The notes under the pieces: generated by a model
What the model was told of the DNA's origin: nothing
Database searches by the model: none
What the model saw: the letters and a program-made list of their open reading frames with translations, nothing else
Shown: positions 48,863 to 62,070 of the stretch, one piece after another
Position numbering within the stretch: the first letter of the stretch is position 1
How the letters are laid out: every line of letters starts with the position of its first letter
Made by a program: the position numbers and the translations under genes
Assembly: GCF_901933205.1 (NCBI RefSeq)
Contig: NC_044573.1
Span: 36,552,993 to 36,616,992 of the forward strand
Length of the DNA stretch: 64,000 bases
Source: Camarhynchus parvulus
Lineage: Eukaryota; Chordata; Aves; Passeriformes; Thraupidae
Direction: 5' to 3'

Positions 48863-51800
48863 GTATGGTAAAAACCCAAGGTTTTGGGTTTGAGCTTTTT
48901 TAAATTTGTTTGTTAGGTTTTTTTGTGTGTTTTTTTTTTTTTAAATAAAATGTGTAGTGAGTTAAAACAAAACAACAGAAAAAAAAAAGAACAGAATATT
49001 TCAGGAGGGGCAAGAATGTAAGAATAAGACATAAAAAAACTTTTGAAAATTAGAGGCAGAAACTCTTACCACAAGTGACCCCTTCAAAGTAGGCATGCTT
49101 AACATTATGATGTTAAATGTTTATAGTTTCTTAATAGTCAGTGGTTCAGCTCTTCTAACATAAAGAATCATACCCAAATTACTTCACAGGAAGTTGTAAA
49201 GAAACACTTTAAAGGAAAATATTACTTCATTAAATGAAATAGTAAAAACAGTATGACAATTTCTGAGATTTTTTGACTTCTAACCCAAAAGCTATACTTT
49301 TCTATCTATAATTATGTGCATGTGTGAGTATGTACACATATGTATTCTGCTTGAATATACATGCATACTAGTCCCTCACATATACAAATATTTATGTTCA
49401 TATAAAATGCATAACATGAGTTTGTAATGGATAAAATAAACAGTGGCAAAACCATGAGGGAGATATGCAAGCCATCTTGAGTAATATTAAGCCATAAAAT
49501 GGCATCATTCATCCTGTACTCTATATATATTTTACAAATATATTCCTATAAAAATGTTAAACAGAGTTTTACAAATTTTATTAGCATTATTTTTCATATC
49601 CATCTGCCTGTAGACACAGGCTCCTTTAGCAATTGTAGAGGGCCCTGAGGGAGAGGAGTAGTATAATATTTTTTTAAAACCTTTCAAATTATGCAAAGAA
49701 GATTTCCAACATATAAAAAGTGTCATAAGCTTAAAGTCTGCTGTGAGCTAAAAGCGTGTGGCAATGGAAATCAAGGGTTCTTCCCTTAGAGCATAAAGTT
49801 TCCATTTTCATTCCTTAGATTTGCAAGATATCTCTAATCGGCACCAGTGCTGAACTGTGCCCAGATCTGCCCTTCAACAAATCTAACTTTTAAAAGTGCT
49901 TGTGCACGTTCTGAGAAAACAAAACGAGAAAAAAAAAAAGTTTCTCTTCTAAGTTGTACTAAAAAAATGGCACAACTTGATATTCTTTAGAGGTCTGGGG
50001 TGTAAATTCACTCCACTTCAGTCCCTCTGGGACAAGAGCAGGGGAGTTGATTAAAGTGGCTACAGATGAACACAACTTGTAAATGATCACATGAATGCAT
50101 AATACTTTATACAATGTGACACACAAATACACTAAGTGACTTTTCCAGGAGCCAGGCTGGCAGAGCAGACACACAAGGGAAACTGCACACAGTGGTATTT
50201 GGGAGAAGCCCCACAGGAAGCATATAGCACAAGCTGAGTTCAAACTTGCCCTCCCACATATAGGCTATCAATACCTCTTATAAATAACACAAACAAAAGC
50301 CAGAGTTTTATTTTGTACACATGGAAATGGAAACAAGTGTTTTGGCAATACATTTTGCAACTCTGGCTTTGAAAAAATGAGTTAAGACTGTTAGAGAATG
50401 GCAGTTTCTGAGTGATGATTGTCTCGACCTGGAAAATCTCATTTCTCCATGGACAAGGAAAAAACCATTCTAAGTCTAATTCCCAAAGTTACTTTTCTCT
50501 AGCCGCTTAGAAGAAATAGTGGTCTTTTAAAATAAGGGGAAAGCCTCATGTGACAGAATTTAAGAATATACAACATGTGCATAAGAGAATTGTCTTTCAA
50601 TAATATGTGTTTAAACATGATTAACTATGGTAATAATTCACCCTTAAAGAGCAATCAGTTTGATTGTAATAATACTTTACTTTCAGCTGTGATAATTTTA
50701 TTTCATATAGATATTCAATATCAGTCAGGTGGCTAGATTTGAACTACCATGTAAAGGCATTCACTAGCAGATTGAAAAATTCAGAAAAGTTCACTGATTT
50801 ATATTGGAAAAAAAGGTCAGAAAAATATTTAGTCAATATAGTCAAATTTACCTGATAAAGCCAAATAATACATGTCCCTTTAAGAAATATATTAAAAAAA
50901 TTAATGCAAAGCTAAATAAAGATGTACTTGTGCATTTGAATGGCACTATCCTCCCAATATAAAATTTTTATCATAATGAAGTTAAGATGGCAGTAAGTGA
51001 AAGCGAAATACAGATCTTTGCACATGTATTAAACTTGATAAACAAGGATCAGAAATGTATATCTAGAGTAATTTTAGTTACTTTTATAAGTACTTGAAGC
51101 AAGTTAAGTCAGGACTACTCTTTGCAGGCACAAATCATTGCATTACATTTTGCTTAGATTTGCCAAATTTCTGGGTGTAAGTCTATGTCTCCATGCTGCC
51201 AGATCAGCAGTTTGTAAGTGGGAGGCTGAAGCAAGCCAAGATTTCAGTGTTATCTCTTCCAAATTTTTCTGGTGGATTAGCAACCATTTTCTGGCTGCAA
51301 ACAATACCATACTGTATGTGTCATATTGTTAGTACTATGCCTTAATTTCAGATGGAAAAGTGCCTCTCAAAATAGAGCAGAGAGTGAATTAAAAAAGAGT
51401 GTCATCATACCAGAACTGTGAGAAACTAGAAAAGACAGAGGACTATATTTTCAGGTTCCTTGGATATATCACAGCATATGGTCTAGAGAATATTTTATAT
51501 TTAAAACCTCTCCAAAATACTGAATTGTCATTCATAAGAAGACTCTTCTGTGCTTTTGAATTCTGAGAACTAGAATTTAATCTCATTTTGTCTTTATTGT
51601 TGGCATAAAAACACATTTTCCAGTAGTAGCTAAGGTAAGAAATTTATCTAAGAAGTATCTTTTGTTTTCTGATCTCTATTGAAATGGCCAGGAAGCTTCC
51701 TACATACAAACTCCAACATTTTGAACTTGGGGGAATTGTATTACTTGGAAGAATTCATTGTACAGAATTTCCATGTTTCTATTAAAATTAAACAGTTTTC

Positions 51801-52009
51801 CCCATCCAGGATACTTTTCAATTTCAAGATTCAAATGACTACCTTTTTAACCCTGGGGAAGAAGGATTTTAAACCATGAGCATTTTAGTTTTTATTTTCA
51901 AACACCAAAATCTACCCCAAGCTCACATAAGTTTTACTGGGAGCCATTCATCATAACCCTGCCATTTTAAAAATATGCAACTCAGGTAATTGTAGGATAA
52001 TAAGTTATA

Positions 52010-52030
52010 TTTTAGAACATTGTTCTAAAA
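52010..52030. repeat. Perfect inverted repeat (10-bp arms, 1-bp spacer)
   Basis: TTTTAGAACA and TGTTCTAAAA flank a single T. The core AGAACA/TGTTCT half-sites look like a steroid-receptor element, but such elements need a three-base spacer, so this spacing does not fit. Confidence 0.7.
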
Positions 52031-54659
52031 GGACTATACAGATTTCTAGAACAAACAGGCTCTCTCAACTGCAATTTTATGCTACTTAAAAATATTTAAC
52101 CTATGAGATAATATGAATTACATGGTACTTTTAATTACCATGCAAAGCAGTAATAATCTTTGAGAAAAATCTTGGTCATGCACCAGTCCTGATTTCTGGA
52201 ATACCAAAACTGAAATATAAATCTCTTTCTATTCCATGTAATATCACTCCAATTATCCTACTTTCCTCTCAATCTGTACAAACTGATTATCAACTGCTTT
52301 TGGCTGCTTTGTGAGAGCTACAGAAAGTGGCCTTAACACACCCATAGCAGCCACATGAAGATCATGCTAAAGTTAGGAAACTCTCCCAGTGCAACAGGAG
52401 CAAAGGCTACCCTGAGTTTCATTGTCATAGTCTGTCTGTTGAATAACATCACTTACACAACTCCTTTGGCACCTAGAGAACAAACCCAGCACAGAGGTAT
52501 CCCATTCTAAAGAAATACTTTTCCCTTACCAACTTTTAGTTTATGTCCAGGCTCCAGTAAGGCTAAAACAAATGCACGAGTTAAAGCACCTTAAATTTGC
52601 TCTAAGATTGGACCTTGCTATCTGCACTAAATTCCAGTGTTGCACTGCTTCAGTCTGCAATCAAAGAGTGAAACATCAATCTACTGTGTTATACATTTTT
52701 TTAGTTCTACAAATGCTGTAAATGCCTACTATTTTGTAAACAAAATTAGAATAATACATGAACTGGAGGTTGTTTGCTTGAAAGGGGTTTAAATGTCAAA
52801 TCTATTATAGAGTGCTGCCTAACTGGGACTTAGTATAAAAACAGTGTAACAAAAGAGGGGAAACACTTTCATGAGCTTCATCCAGTACATAAAATTCACT
52901 ATTATGCTTTCTGCACATTCAGATAGTCATACAATGCATGAGGGGTTGAAATTACTTTTGAATACAATGTGTTTTGAAATAAAATGTTTTTCAGGTGAGG
53001 ATGTATTTCCACATATGCTATAAAAATACAAGGAAAATTGGTTGACTTAGAAATAATAAACCAGTTCACTGAATCAGTCCATCTTGATGACACTGATGCT
53101 ATCCAGCAATGAGGTTGATATATGAAAATTTCTTTATCCAGAAAAGTATTCAGGTTCATGCATAAACATAAGCATTTCAATATGAACCAACAAGGCTAAG
53201 CATGGGCTAATTATGCATTTTCCTATGCAGCAGAGCAATATTCCTTTCATTGGTGAAGGACCTAGTAAAATAAACAGGAACACCAGAATTTTATGAAAGG
53301 AGAGAAACAAAAGAGTGAGCTGCAGGTACCTACAATAAGAGAAATTAGTAAAAGATGTGTGAGTTGGAAGTTACCCTGGAATGAAACACAATGGGTACAG
53401 AATGGGTTAAAAACTCTCTTTTAGAATTTCTTGCTCTTATTTATTGTGGAAGACATCAAACTCAGGAGAAGAGCTTTGGCCCTTTAGAGGAAGTGTTCAA
53501 CTATAGGCAAAATGTGACTGTTCTGTCCTGGGCTTTTGATGATTCTGTGATGGGAAAAGGGTTTAATGTAACATCCCCATAAATCCTGATGAAGTCAGGA
53601 GCAGACACAGAGGCCATGAGCAAAACAATACACTAAGTTTTTTTTATTGAACAATATTTTTCATTTGTTTTGATAAAGAAAATATTCTAAATGCTGATAG
53701 GATTTTGCATATTTAGCAGGACACCATATTTCCTTTGTAAGAAAATGCAATGTCAAGAAATTGATTCTTCAGATAATTCCTCTTGGCTATATTTTTTACT
53801 ATGAAAATTCTACTTATCATTAAGTAAGGTAAATATATGATTTGTAAATACTTTTGCCGTGATGAATTCTCTGGTAAAAATTATTTCTGAAATTTTAGAA
53901 AAATAAAACCTAGTTTCTCAAGTGGACTTCCATAGCACTTAAAAATGCACAGTATTTAAATACAGAGTTACACCATGTAAATTCAGGACATTGTTAATGA
54001 TAGTCTATGGAAACTAGTCTATAAATTCATGATTAAGGAAAAACCCAGAGTAAAAGGCACAAATTGAGAGTGGGAAGAATGTATTCTAGTAGAATAATAA
54101 CTCCCTGTGGACTGGCATGCACACCGAACAAAATTACTTATTTTAATTCTGACATATATTAGACATTCAGTTCTCTTGCTAGTAACTAGTTATGGCCAAA
54201 GTATGCAATTCATTATTCATACCATCATAAGAGAAAACCATCACGTCCACTGCAAGGATGCTATGGAATTTCAGACCTGAAATGTGCCCTAGCTTTTAAT
54301 AACTGCTGACTAGATTTAGCTTGATTCATTAGCGGCCTCAAAACTCCCTATTCAGACAGTATGCCACATAGAAATATGGCTGCTTGCACTTTACTGCTCA
54401 TCTTTCTATTGAGAATACTAAGAAGATGGCTGTTCTAAAGCAGAATAAAGTTTGAAGCCTTTGTAGAAATACCTGAGCACTGGATATAAAAGTTAAAATA
54501 ACCCCTCACCTAAATGCATTAATAACACTTTTACATTGTCTTGGTTTAGTATTTTGAGATGGTGGGGTGTTGATTTTTTTTAAACACATTCTCAAGCATA
54601 TCAGATCTGCGCAAAAATAAAAAAAATCACACTCGATACCCCAGAGGCTAGAATTACTT

Positions 54660-54990
54660 CCTTCTCAAATAAATAATTAGGCAGATTTACAAAATGCACA
54701 TTATTTTCCCAAGTGAATGGAAGGGCTCCAAGCGATTAAATACATAATTAGGTTGTTTTTCTAAAATGCTTATTATTTACCTGAGAGTCTCATTGCAGAC
54801 TCCTGGTAAATACTGTCTCCCTGCTAGCAGTTATTACCCAAAACGCCTCCATAATTTCCAGCCTTCCTCCAGCAGCGATATCAACAGCGGATGTTACTCG
54901 AGGACATGGATCATGAAAAGCAAAATCTGGCTTTGCCAGGCAGCCCATTTAATTGACAAGCTGAGCTTCCTTCGTACCTGGCATTGTTCT
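54660..54990. promoter_or_regulatory. Candidate conserved non-coding (enhancer-like) segment
   Basis: The segment carries repeated homeodomain-type cores: ATAATTAGG at about 54673-54681, GATTAAATACATAATTAGG at 54734-54752 and TTTAATTGAC at about 54948-54957. A balanced-composition block without simple repeats follows (54830-54960). It overlaps a 144-codon ATG frame (54766-55200, plus) that resembles no known protein. Clustered homeodomain cores embedded in balanced sequence are typical of developmental enhancers, but this is inference from texture only. Confidence 0.25.
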
Positions 54991-57879
54991 CTTTCATTTT
55001 CCAAACACAGTAGAAGGCAAACAAAACCACTTTTTAGTAGTTTAGTTCATGTTTTAGCTGGCTGGAAATTCTGCAAAAGGCTGTGCCTATGTGTGCTTAT
55101 GTGCTTGCAAGGCTACAGAGAAAAAAAGAGGAAAAAAAAGCCCCAAGTCCTTACTAGCTGTTTTCTACCAGGTAGGATAACGAAGGGAACGTGGTTTTAA
55201 TAACCAAGCCTTTGAGCCTCACCCTCCATTTGACACAAGGTTCTCTTTCTCAGGCAGGTGTCTTGGGCCAGGTTATCAGAGCACACCAGCCTTCACTTCC
55301 AACTACTCCCATTGCCTCTCTCCAGGGGACACACAAGTCACAGTGCCAGGCATTCAACACATGACTGTGAATATTCCTGCTAGCCAGGTGGGAAAGAAAA
55401 AGGTCAGGGAATAAGACCTAGCTGGTTCTCCTATGCAGCTGAGTGACAATACCAAACTCCCTTTTTCTAGTGATCATAGACAAAAAACTGACCCTCAGAA
55501 GTGACCCCTTTTCATTACCCTCCAGAGTCAGTTTTCCTTATGCTTTCATCTGCCCAGAGGCCTCACTGCTTTGTGGTCCTTACAGAAGAGATCAAGAGTG
55601 ACTGGAATCTCAATCAGAACAAAAGAGGGCAGGAGATGGAAGGCATGACAAGGTGATGGAGAGAAAAGAAAGACAAAATGAGAATGAAGAGCAAGAGAAA
55701 ATGTGGAAAAGAATCCGAGGGCATGCTAGCAATATTTAGGGATCAGCAAATAAGGCAACAGAGATGGCCAGACAACAAAGGGAATGGCAGTGAAGGACAG
55801 AATAGAAAATATATTTTACTTCCCAGAAACCAAGAAATAAATAAATCATGAAAAGAAATAATGTAGAATTGAGAGAGGCATATTCTTAGGGAAAAATAAA
55901 GAAAGGGAACAAATAGAGGAAGAAATCAGAACAACTAAGCAGGAGAATTTCAATGGGAAGATCTTTGTCACTGTACTTCCCAGTTGTGTAATTTGTCTGG
56001 TTTTAACACCTTCAGCTAAGCTATTTACGTTTTACACACAGCTATACATATACGTTTTATACAGATATTATATGAATACCCAGTCACAAGCAAATATCTT
56101 AAATGGGGGTGAGAACTTCTTCACATTTCCAGTTTGGTATTAATGCAGTAAAACTCTGTCATGGATATTTTGGTTATTTCTGTAAATCCTAACAGTAAAA
56201 GCATTCCTGAAGCACTGGTATCTCATGTATCTCATGCAGTGTTAGCCACAAAGCTGAAGGTGGAGTAGCTGAGGTGTGCACCAAGTGGCAAGAACTGCAC
56301 ACTTTGACAGGTCATTGCTTTTATAACAGTACCTCATTTTTTATGAGGTTTAAAAAGAGACATCTAGGGCAAAGGGTAACAGAGAAGAGAAGAAAACAGG
56401 TACTGACTGACAGGCAGGTAGTGTGCTTGCAGTCACATACTAGGATGCTGATAGATGGTCTCAGTTTCAAATATGACTGTTTCCTAACATTCTAATCTCT
56501 GGTACAAACAAATAGATTGTAGGATGCATCTTCAGTCCAGGCCCGCTCAAGACACTTAAAGCTTAACATTCCACACATTACGTAATCTTATGAATGTGGT
56601 TGTATTACAGCTCATTTTTTACTCTGTAAATTTATCCATGAGCATTTGCAGTGAACAAGGTACGCAAAGGCATTAACAGGAAAAGTGTGAATATTGAAAC
56701 TTAAATTGTTAGTGAAGGACATGACTAACAAGGGTCTGTCAAGTTTCACTTCCACAGGTGTTTCAGAAATGGGAAAGTCTTGTAAGAATTTCATTCATCC
56801 TTATTTAAACAATGTATAAGCAAAATATACGTTTCATTGTCATTCTCAAATGTTATCTCGTGTCCCTTTATTCCTGCCTTGGCTATGAATCAGACTGAAT
56901 GGTGTACTAGGAAAGTCCTTTCTTAGAAGGTGTCCCTGACTCTGTCCAACTGTGCTCAACAGAATCACCATACTCTGCAAACTCCAGTGTTAGTTTCCTT
57001 ACAGATATTTATATTTTTTTTTTAATGCAGTAAATATAGGGATATTAAATTGTTCTGGCAAATCCCATTGTCCTATTAGTTTCACTGAAATAATGAGGCT
57101 ACATTGGTTTTAAAATGGGAAAATGAAACATAAAAATTTCTAACTAGTCCAAATTTATCAGGCATCAAAGCAAAAAAGCTAACTGCAAGCATCCTAGTAA
57201 TTCATTTGTAAGAGCACATTAAAACTTACCATCTGATTAACCACAAATGTTTTTTATCTTAAAGAATCTAGAATTATTTCCAAATAAGACTACTCTGTTA
57301 TCATATGGTGGCAAGTTTCCATAAGCAACAGATAATTATAGTTAATAATTTCCATGCTCATAAGAAGGGAAGGAAACAAGGCTACCAAATGACACTAGGT
57401 GACATGATGGCTTTTTTAATGTGAAAAAGGATTCCCCATAGGCCAGGATAAGAATATTGTTATTGCATGCAGACATTTCATTCATCAACAATTCCATTCA
57501 CCATTATATTGGACTGTATTTGACTCAGATATAAAATCAAAACCTCTTTCCTCAATTACACACCTTTTCTCCTTTCCCCTATTTATTTGTTGTCTTGAAA
57601 TACATTTCTGGGGAGACAGAATTTATTGAGAAGCAGTTTGAACCATGTTACTTTTTCTAACCCTCACTTGCATCTACATTGTGCAATCATTTCACACATC
57701 TGCTATATGAAGAACAAATCTGATTTAAGAGATTTAATAAGACCTTGCATCAATAAATTATAACAGATTGGTGATTAGTAGTATTATTTATATGCAATAT
57801 TTTTGTATCTCTTATAATGCTGATGTCTGCTTCACAGGGATTAATTATTTTCATAATTTTGTCTAAGTAGTAATATAGA
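54991..57879. other. AT-rich non-coding DNA
   Basis: Contains a purine-rich tract (55611-55970). Otherwise no exon, RNA gene or transposon was recognised. Confidence 0.5.
55611..55970 (+). other. Purine-rich strand-asymmetric tract
   Basis: About 360 bp is strongly enriched in A and G on the plus strand, with GGAAAAGAATCCGAGGG-type and GAAAGGGAACAAATAGAGGA-type sequence. There is one short pyrimidine interruption near 55818-55825. No tandem period or coding frame is evident. Confidence 0.6.
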
Positions 57880-58180
57880 AAATGTCAAAAAGAAAATTAG
57901 ATTTTCATTTCCCAGACACAGAAATTTAATTAAAGCCAACTCCTTGTTGAAGGGGAATGTCTTGAGCTGGTTCTGTGATATGGCAGCAGCTCTACATGCT
58001 GCCATGTGGGAGACCAAGGCTCAGAAAGTGACTCGGGGAATATTAATCACTAGGCTTTGGAGACTAAACACATGCTGCATGTGCCACAGTTGGTCCCAGC
58101 AGGTTATTTATGGAGTATATAGGTTAGCAGACAGCAATGATTTCTTATAAAGGCTGCTGCTTGCACAGCCCACCTCAGGG
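57880..58180. promoter_or_regulatory. Candidate conserved non-coding segment with a hairpin
   Basis: Balanced-composition sequence without simple repeats contains TTTAATTAAAG (homeodomain-type), an inverted repeat ATGGCAGCA...TGCTGCCAT (57980-57988 and 57997-58005, 8-base loop) and TATTAATCACTAGG. The 68-codon plus frame at 57944-58150 opens on TTG and is not recognised. Regulatory function is inferred from texture only. Confidence 0.22.
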
Positions 58181-61100
58181 ATGGCGTTATACTGAAAGAA
58201 ACTCTCTGCTTGCATAAAAACTGATCCATTAGGAAATCTCTAATTATCCAAACATGAAAGGTCAGCTTCCCCTCATGCTGCATGAGTGTAAGATAAAGAC
58301 CTCAAAGAAATTCTGGCTGTAAAAATCAACATCTTCTTCAGTCTCTTGGACATTTTTAGGACAAACATATTTCCAGTCTGTGCAAGAACAGTCCACATAT
58401 AAACTGATAAACTACTGTCATGGAAAGCTAAATTCCTAGCTTTATGAGAGAAACTGGAGGCATTATTTACTCATTTTACCTACCCTCACCCTTTAGATCT
58501 TTCTTGTTTCATGCTTGAATAGTCACCAACACTTCTTTATCCCCAGCCTCTTTGGTCTCTTGGTTCCTTCCCTTCATGACTCCTCTTTACACTATTCCCT
58601 ATATTATTATTCCTTCCTTCTGTTCATCTCAATTGTTCCCATCTTTCACCCAGACTTCCTCATGAACATTAACTGCCTATGGACTAAAATGGGAGCACTG
58701 AGCAAGACCATTCAGGATTTGGAACACCATCCATGGACAACTCAGTGCAGTCCTGCTTGAAAATGCATCTGCAGCCATGAATGAACACAAAAGTTCCTTT
58801 TGCAGAAGCTGGCCCTTCTTTCTGAAAAAATATATTTTCCTGGAGAAAATAGGCATTAAGGAAGTACAGTCAAAATCATTGCACTTGCTCTAACAGCACC
58901 TACATCAGATGAATTAGAAAATAGCTTGAGTTAAAAATCCATCCAAGAAGTTCAGTGTAAATTGATGACTAATAAAACTGTATGACTTCATTTTACTGTT
59001 CATGTATGTGATGATTTTTCTCAATCAGCTGGCAACTTAAAAGTGACTTATCAACCAATTACCCACATCAACTAATCATTGTAAGATATACAAGTATGGG
59101 CTGAAGTGCTTTCAGTCAGAACAAATATCTTGCATTTCCTAAGACAAAGTCACAGCTTTCACTGACTCCAGCTGAGACAAAAATTCACCTCTGTTTCAGC
59201 TGGACACAGAAATGGTGAAAGACAGAGAGACCCCTCTGCACGCACTTCTGCCACTGCTCCAGTATGTTTGTTTTATGTTGACACAGGCCAGCCCATTTCA
59301 CAGGACAAGAAGTGTGCTTTGAAAGTTCATTTCTAGTTCCTTTTAAAGTCAATTAATTTCCATGCAGGACTTTTGCATTATCTCTTGTCCTTCATTATTG
59401 CTAACCAGATTAAGCCTATGTCCACTGTCATCTCTATGCAATTTAAAAATGAAATACATTGCAATAGACGGACTAGTGAGAGATAAGGGAGAAAAACACC
59501 TATGGGTAAGACATCTCTTGCAGGATTTAATTATGGTCACTCATATTTCTGTAAGTATCCCATTGTATGATTTCACTGTAGTTGTTCCAGAAAAGAATCC
59601 AATGCCTGCTTCAAATATACCATGGGATCAAGCTCTGCTTGTTTTGTAGATTTGAAGGCTGTTTAGATAAGAAGTTGGCAATCTGTAGCTACAGAAACAG
59701 CACAAAGACTTGAGGGAACAAACCTCAGATGTCACTGCTTGAACTTCAGTCAACAGTGAAAATGGAAATGAAAGAGCTGCTGTGACTTCTAACTATGTCC
59801 TTTGAGCTAGTCTCATGAGCTTGTGCTAGTAAAGGAACACAAAAAAGCACTTGATACACCGTTAGTTCATGTTTATTTTATGACCACAGTGAGAGGAGAA
59901 TGCAGAAGACCATAAAAAACATTTTCAGGAAGCTACTTCAGGAAACTTCTGCAAATTCAATTAATCCTTGAGAATAAAAATCTGGTTAATCTATAGGTTT
60001 TTGGCTCCCTTCTCTGTCAAAGTCTGCTTCTGTATGCTCAGATATTTCATACCAACAAGAAATTACAAAAAGTTCACTGCTGCCAAGAATTTACCAGCTC
60101 CTAAATATTAAGCTTGAAGAGTACTTTGCATTAATTCCTAAATCCGCAAATGTGTGTGTTTTAATCCCTTTTATTTTATTCCTCTAATAATCACTCCCAT
60201 TTCCCAAATTTTGTGATTTCCTAAGGTATCTCAAATATGTTTAAGCGGTGTTATTGGAGAACATAGACTTCAGAAACTGTTGACATACTGAGGCTTCACA
60301 TCAGGAAAACTCTTATTTCTTGTACCTCTTCTTGTAACTGGCTCTCTTTAGGCCTCACCAAGCTATGTATGTGTCTACATTACATTCCTAAGAAGGTTCT
60401 GTTCCAGAACACTGACCTTCACTTTAAACCCCCTTGCATACTTGCACCTTCTGAAATTGCTTGGAGCTTTTGTCCATAACAGAAAAGACTCAAACACACT
60501 ATTTGGTAAGATCAAATCACAGTTTTCCTCCTCCCTTCTACTTGCAAACTTTGCTTAAGCTGTTCATTCTCCCCTTTTCTACAAGGGTACTAGGATTTTG
60601 AAAGATGATTCAGAGATTCATGACTGCATTGACATACTGTTATTATACAAATAGCATGTAATGTGGATAAAAAATTTAATTTAACCCTAGAAGCTTTCCT
60701 TCAGTGGAATGTGGTTCTTGGGGCAATTTATTATACTTTAAAGCTTTAGTCCTTTTTATTAGCAATTCCATACACAAATTAGGGTAATTCCTCGTATTTA
60801 TTTATATATCTGTGGTAAAATCAGATTACTTCCAGATAAAACAGTGTTTTATGGTCATCAGGAGAACTGCATCTTTTATCTGGATTCCTCTAAAATACAT
60901 CATGCATATGATTACTCATAAGAAATAAAGTGATACAAAGATGTTTTTGCAAAGTGCCTACAGCAGCATAAAACCTTGCCTTTCCTAGGTATCACCAACT
61001 TTTCTACTACCAAAGAGCTGTGGAAGTCTATTTTACATTGGGGACCAAGATTCATAATGCTCTAAATGCTATTTCAAAAGTGCAACTGTGTTCATAGAAA

Positions 61101-61649
61101 AGAATGTGTTTAAAAGAGGTAATACATTGTATATTTGTATACAACTCCTTCTTTGAGGTAATGCTATAAGATTCTTTGCCCTGCACAGTAACTAAATAAC
61201 CATAAATGATCTTTCATGCATATGCAAATCCATCCCTCTAAAGACCTTATTAATTATTTCAAAGATACTTGGAGGTCACCACTCATGGAAATTTCTATGC
61301 ATGAAGCCTCATTAATACAAGACACCACACAGAGAGATGGGATAGATTTTTGTTGCTATTTAACAAGGGCAGAGAGCATAATCTGTAACATTTACTTTTT
61401 TATTTTAATGACCAACGGAATTTGGCCAGCTCCTCTGCACTTCTGCAAGTGCTTCCTCCAAGCTGCTGCAGTGGGTGTGAGTGGTGGGGCTGCTGCCACA
61501 CTCCTGTGAACAGCTAATCCTATCAATGCACTGCTACTGTGCTCAGAGCTCAGCTCCTCCAGGCTGGCTCTTCTCAGCTGGAGTTCTGCTGCCTGGCACT
61601 CGATTAGGAGCTGAACACTAAGGAATTAATGTTCTTCTTCTAAAAATCA
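58181..61649. other. AT-rich non-coding DNA
   Basis: No gene recognised. A pyrimidine-rich stretch (about 58480-58660) and a small GC-richer patch (about 61420-61610) stand out. The latter has a 97-codon frame on the plus strand without family resemblance. Confidence 0.5.
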
Positions 61650-62070
61650 CAGCAATGACACATTTTGTTTTGGAACAAAGTGAAGCTATGGCACTATTGA
61701 GGTGATATATCATAGCTCATCAGCTCAGATGATAGCTTTGTTTTAAAACCTTCTTATCTCCTGCTTAATTAGGCCCCATAACAGAAATCAAAGCAAAGCA
61801 AGGATTTAACCACACAAAATACCTGAATGCAATGAAAAAAAATGCATCCTCTGGCACATGTGTGCCAGGAAGCAAGAAATTAAACCTACTTGAGAAGCCC
61901 TGTTTATCTGAAATCCCTAGATCGTTTCCAGCTCAAGTTATCATACACTTGTGATGATAACACTGATCTCGTCTGTCACAGTGACCCTTTGCTGTAGCAG
62001 CTGCTGTTTATTTTTATTCTGTTGTGTGTATGGTGCTTTCACCTCTAGGTTGATCCAATAAAAGATATAA
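61650..62070. promoter_or_regulatory. Candidate conserved non-coding (enhancer-like) segment
   Basis: Repeat-free, balanced sequence carries a GATA-type CTTATCTCC beside GCTTAATTAGGCC (about 61753-61774), a 16-bp dyad TGGCACATGTGTGCCA (61852-61867) centred on an E-box, and several AGATGATAGC/GTGATGATAAC motifs. This density of distinct factor-like motifs without low complexity is reminiscent of vertebrate conserved elements. Conservation itself was not tested. Confidence 0.28.
61852..61867. repeat. Dyad of 7-bp arms around an E-box
   Basis: TGGCACA and TGTGCCA flank TG, placing CACATGTG at the centre. The arms also contain TGGC/GCCA, but the gap between them is not the one used by NFI dimers. 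A bHLH-type site is the more natural reading. Confidence 0.45.

Larger units (their letters stand above)
45936..54659. other. AT-rich non-coding DNA
   Basis: No gene recognised. It contains a purine-rich tract (46341-46720), an ACATT pentanucleotide repeat (48831-48862) and an inverted repeat (52010-52030). A 100-codon ATG frame (47516-47818, plus) has no known relative. An exon-like block near 51129-51214 is bounded by CTCTTTGCAG and TTTGTAAGTGG but is otherwise unsupported. Confidence 0.5.

Noticed and set aside
53345..53385. A second CR1 3' end
   Set aside because: It shares only GAGTTGGAAG with the CR1 terminal block, and the rest diverges at once.
54766..55200. 144-codon ATG frame as a protein gene
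   Set aside because: No domain is recognised, the tail is Lys-rich low complexity, and it overlaps a segment better explained as non-coding regulatory DNA.
61852..61867. NFI dimer site
   Set aside because: The spacing between TGGC and GCCA does not match the five-base gap NFI requires.
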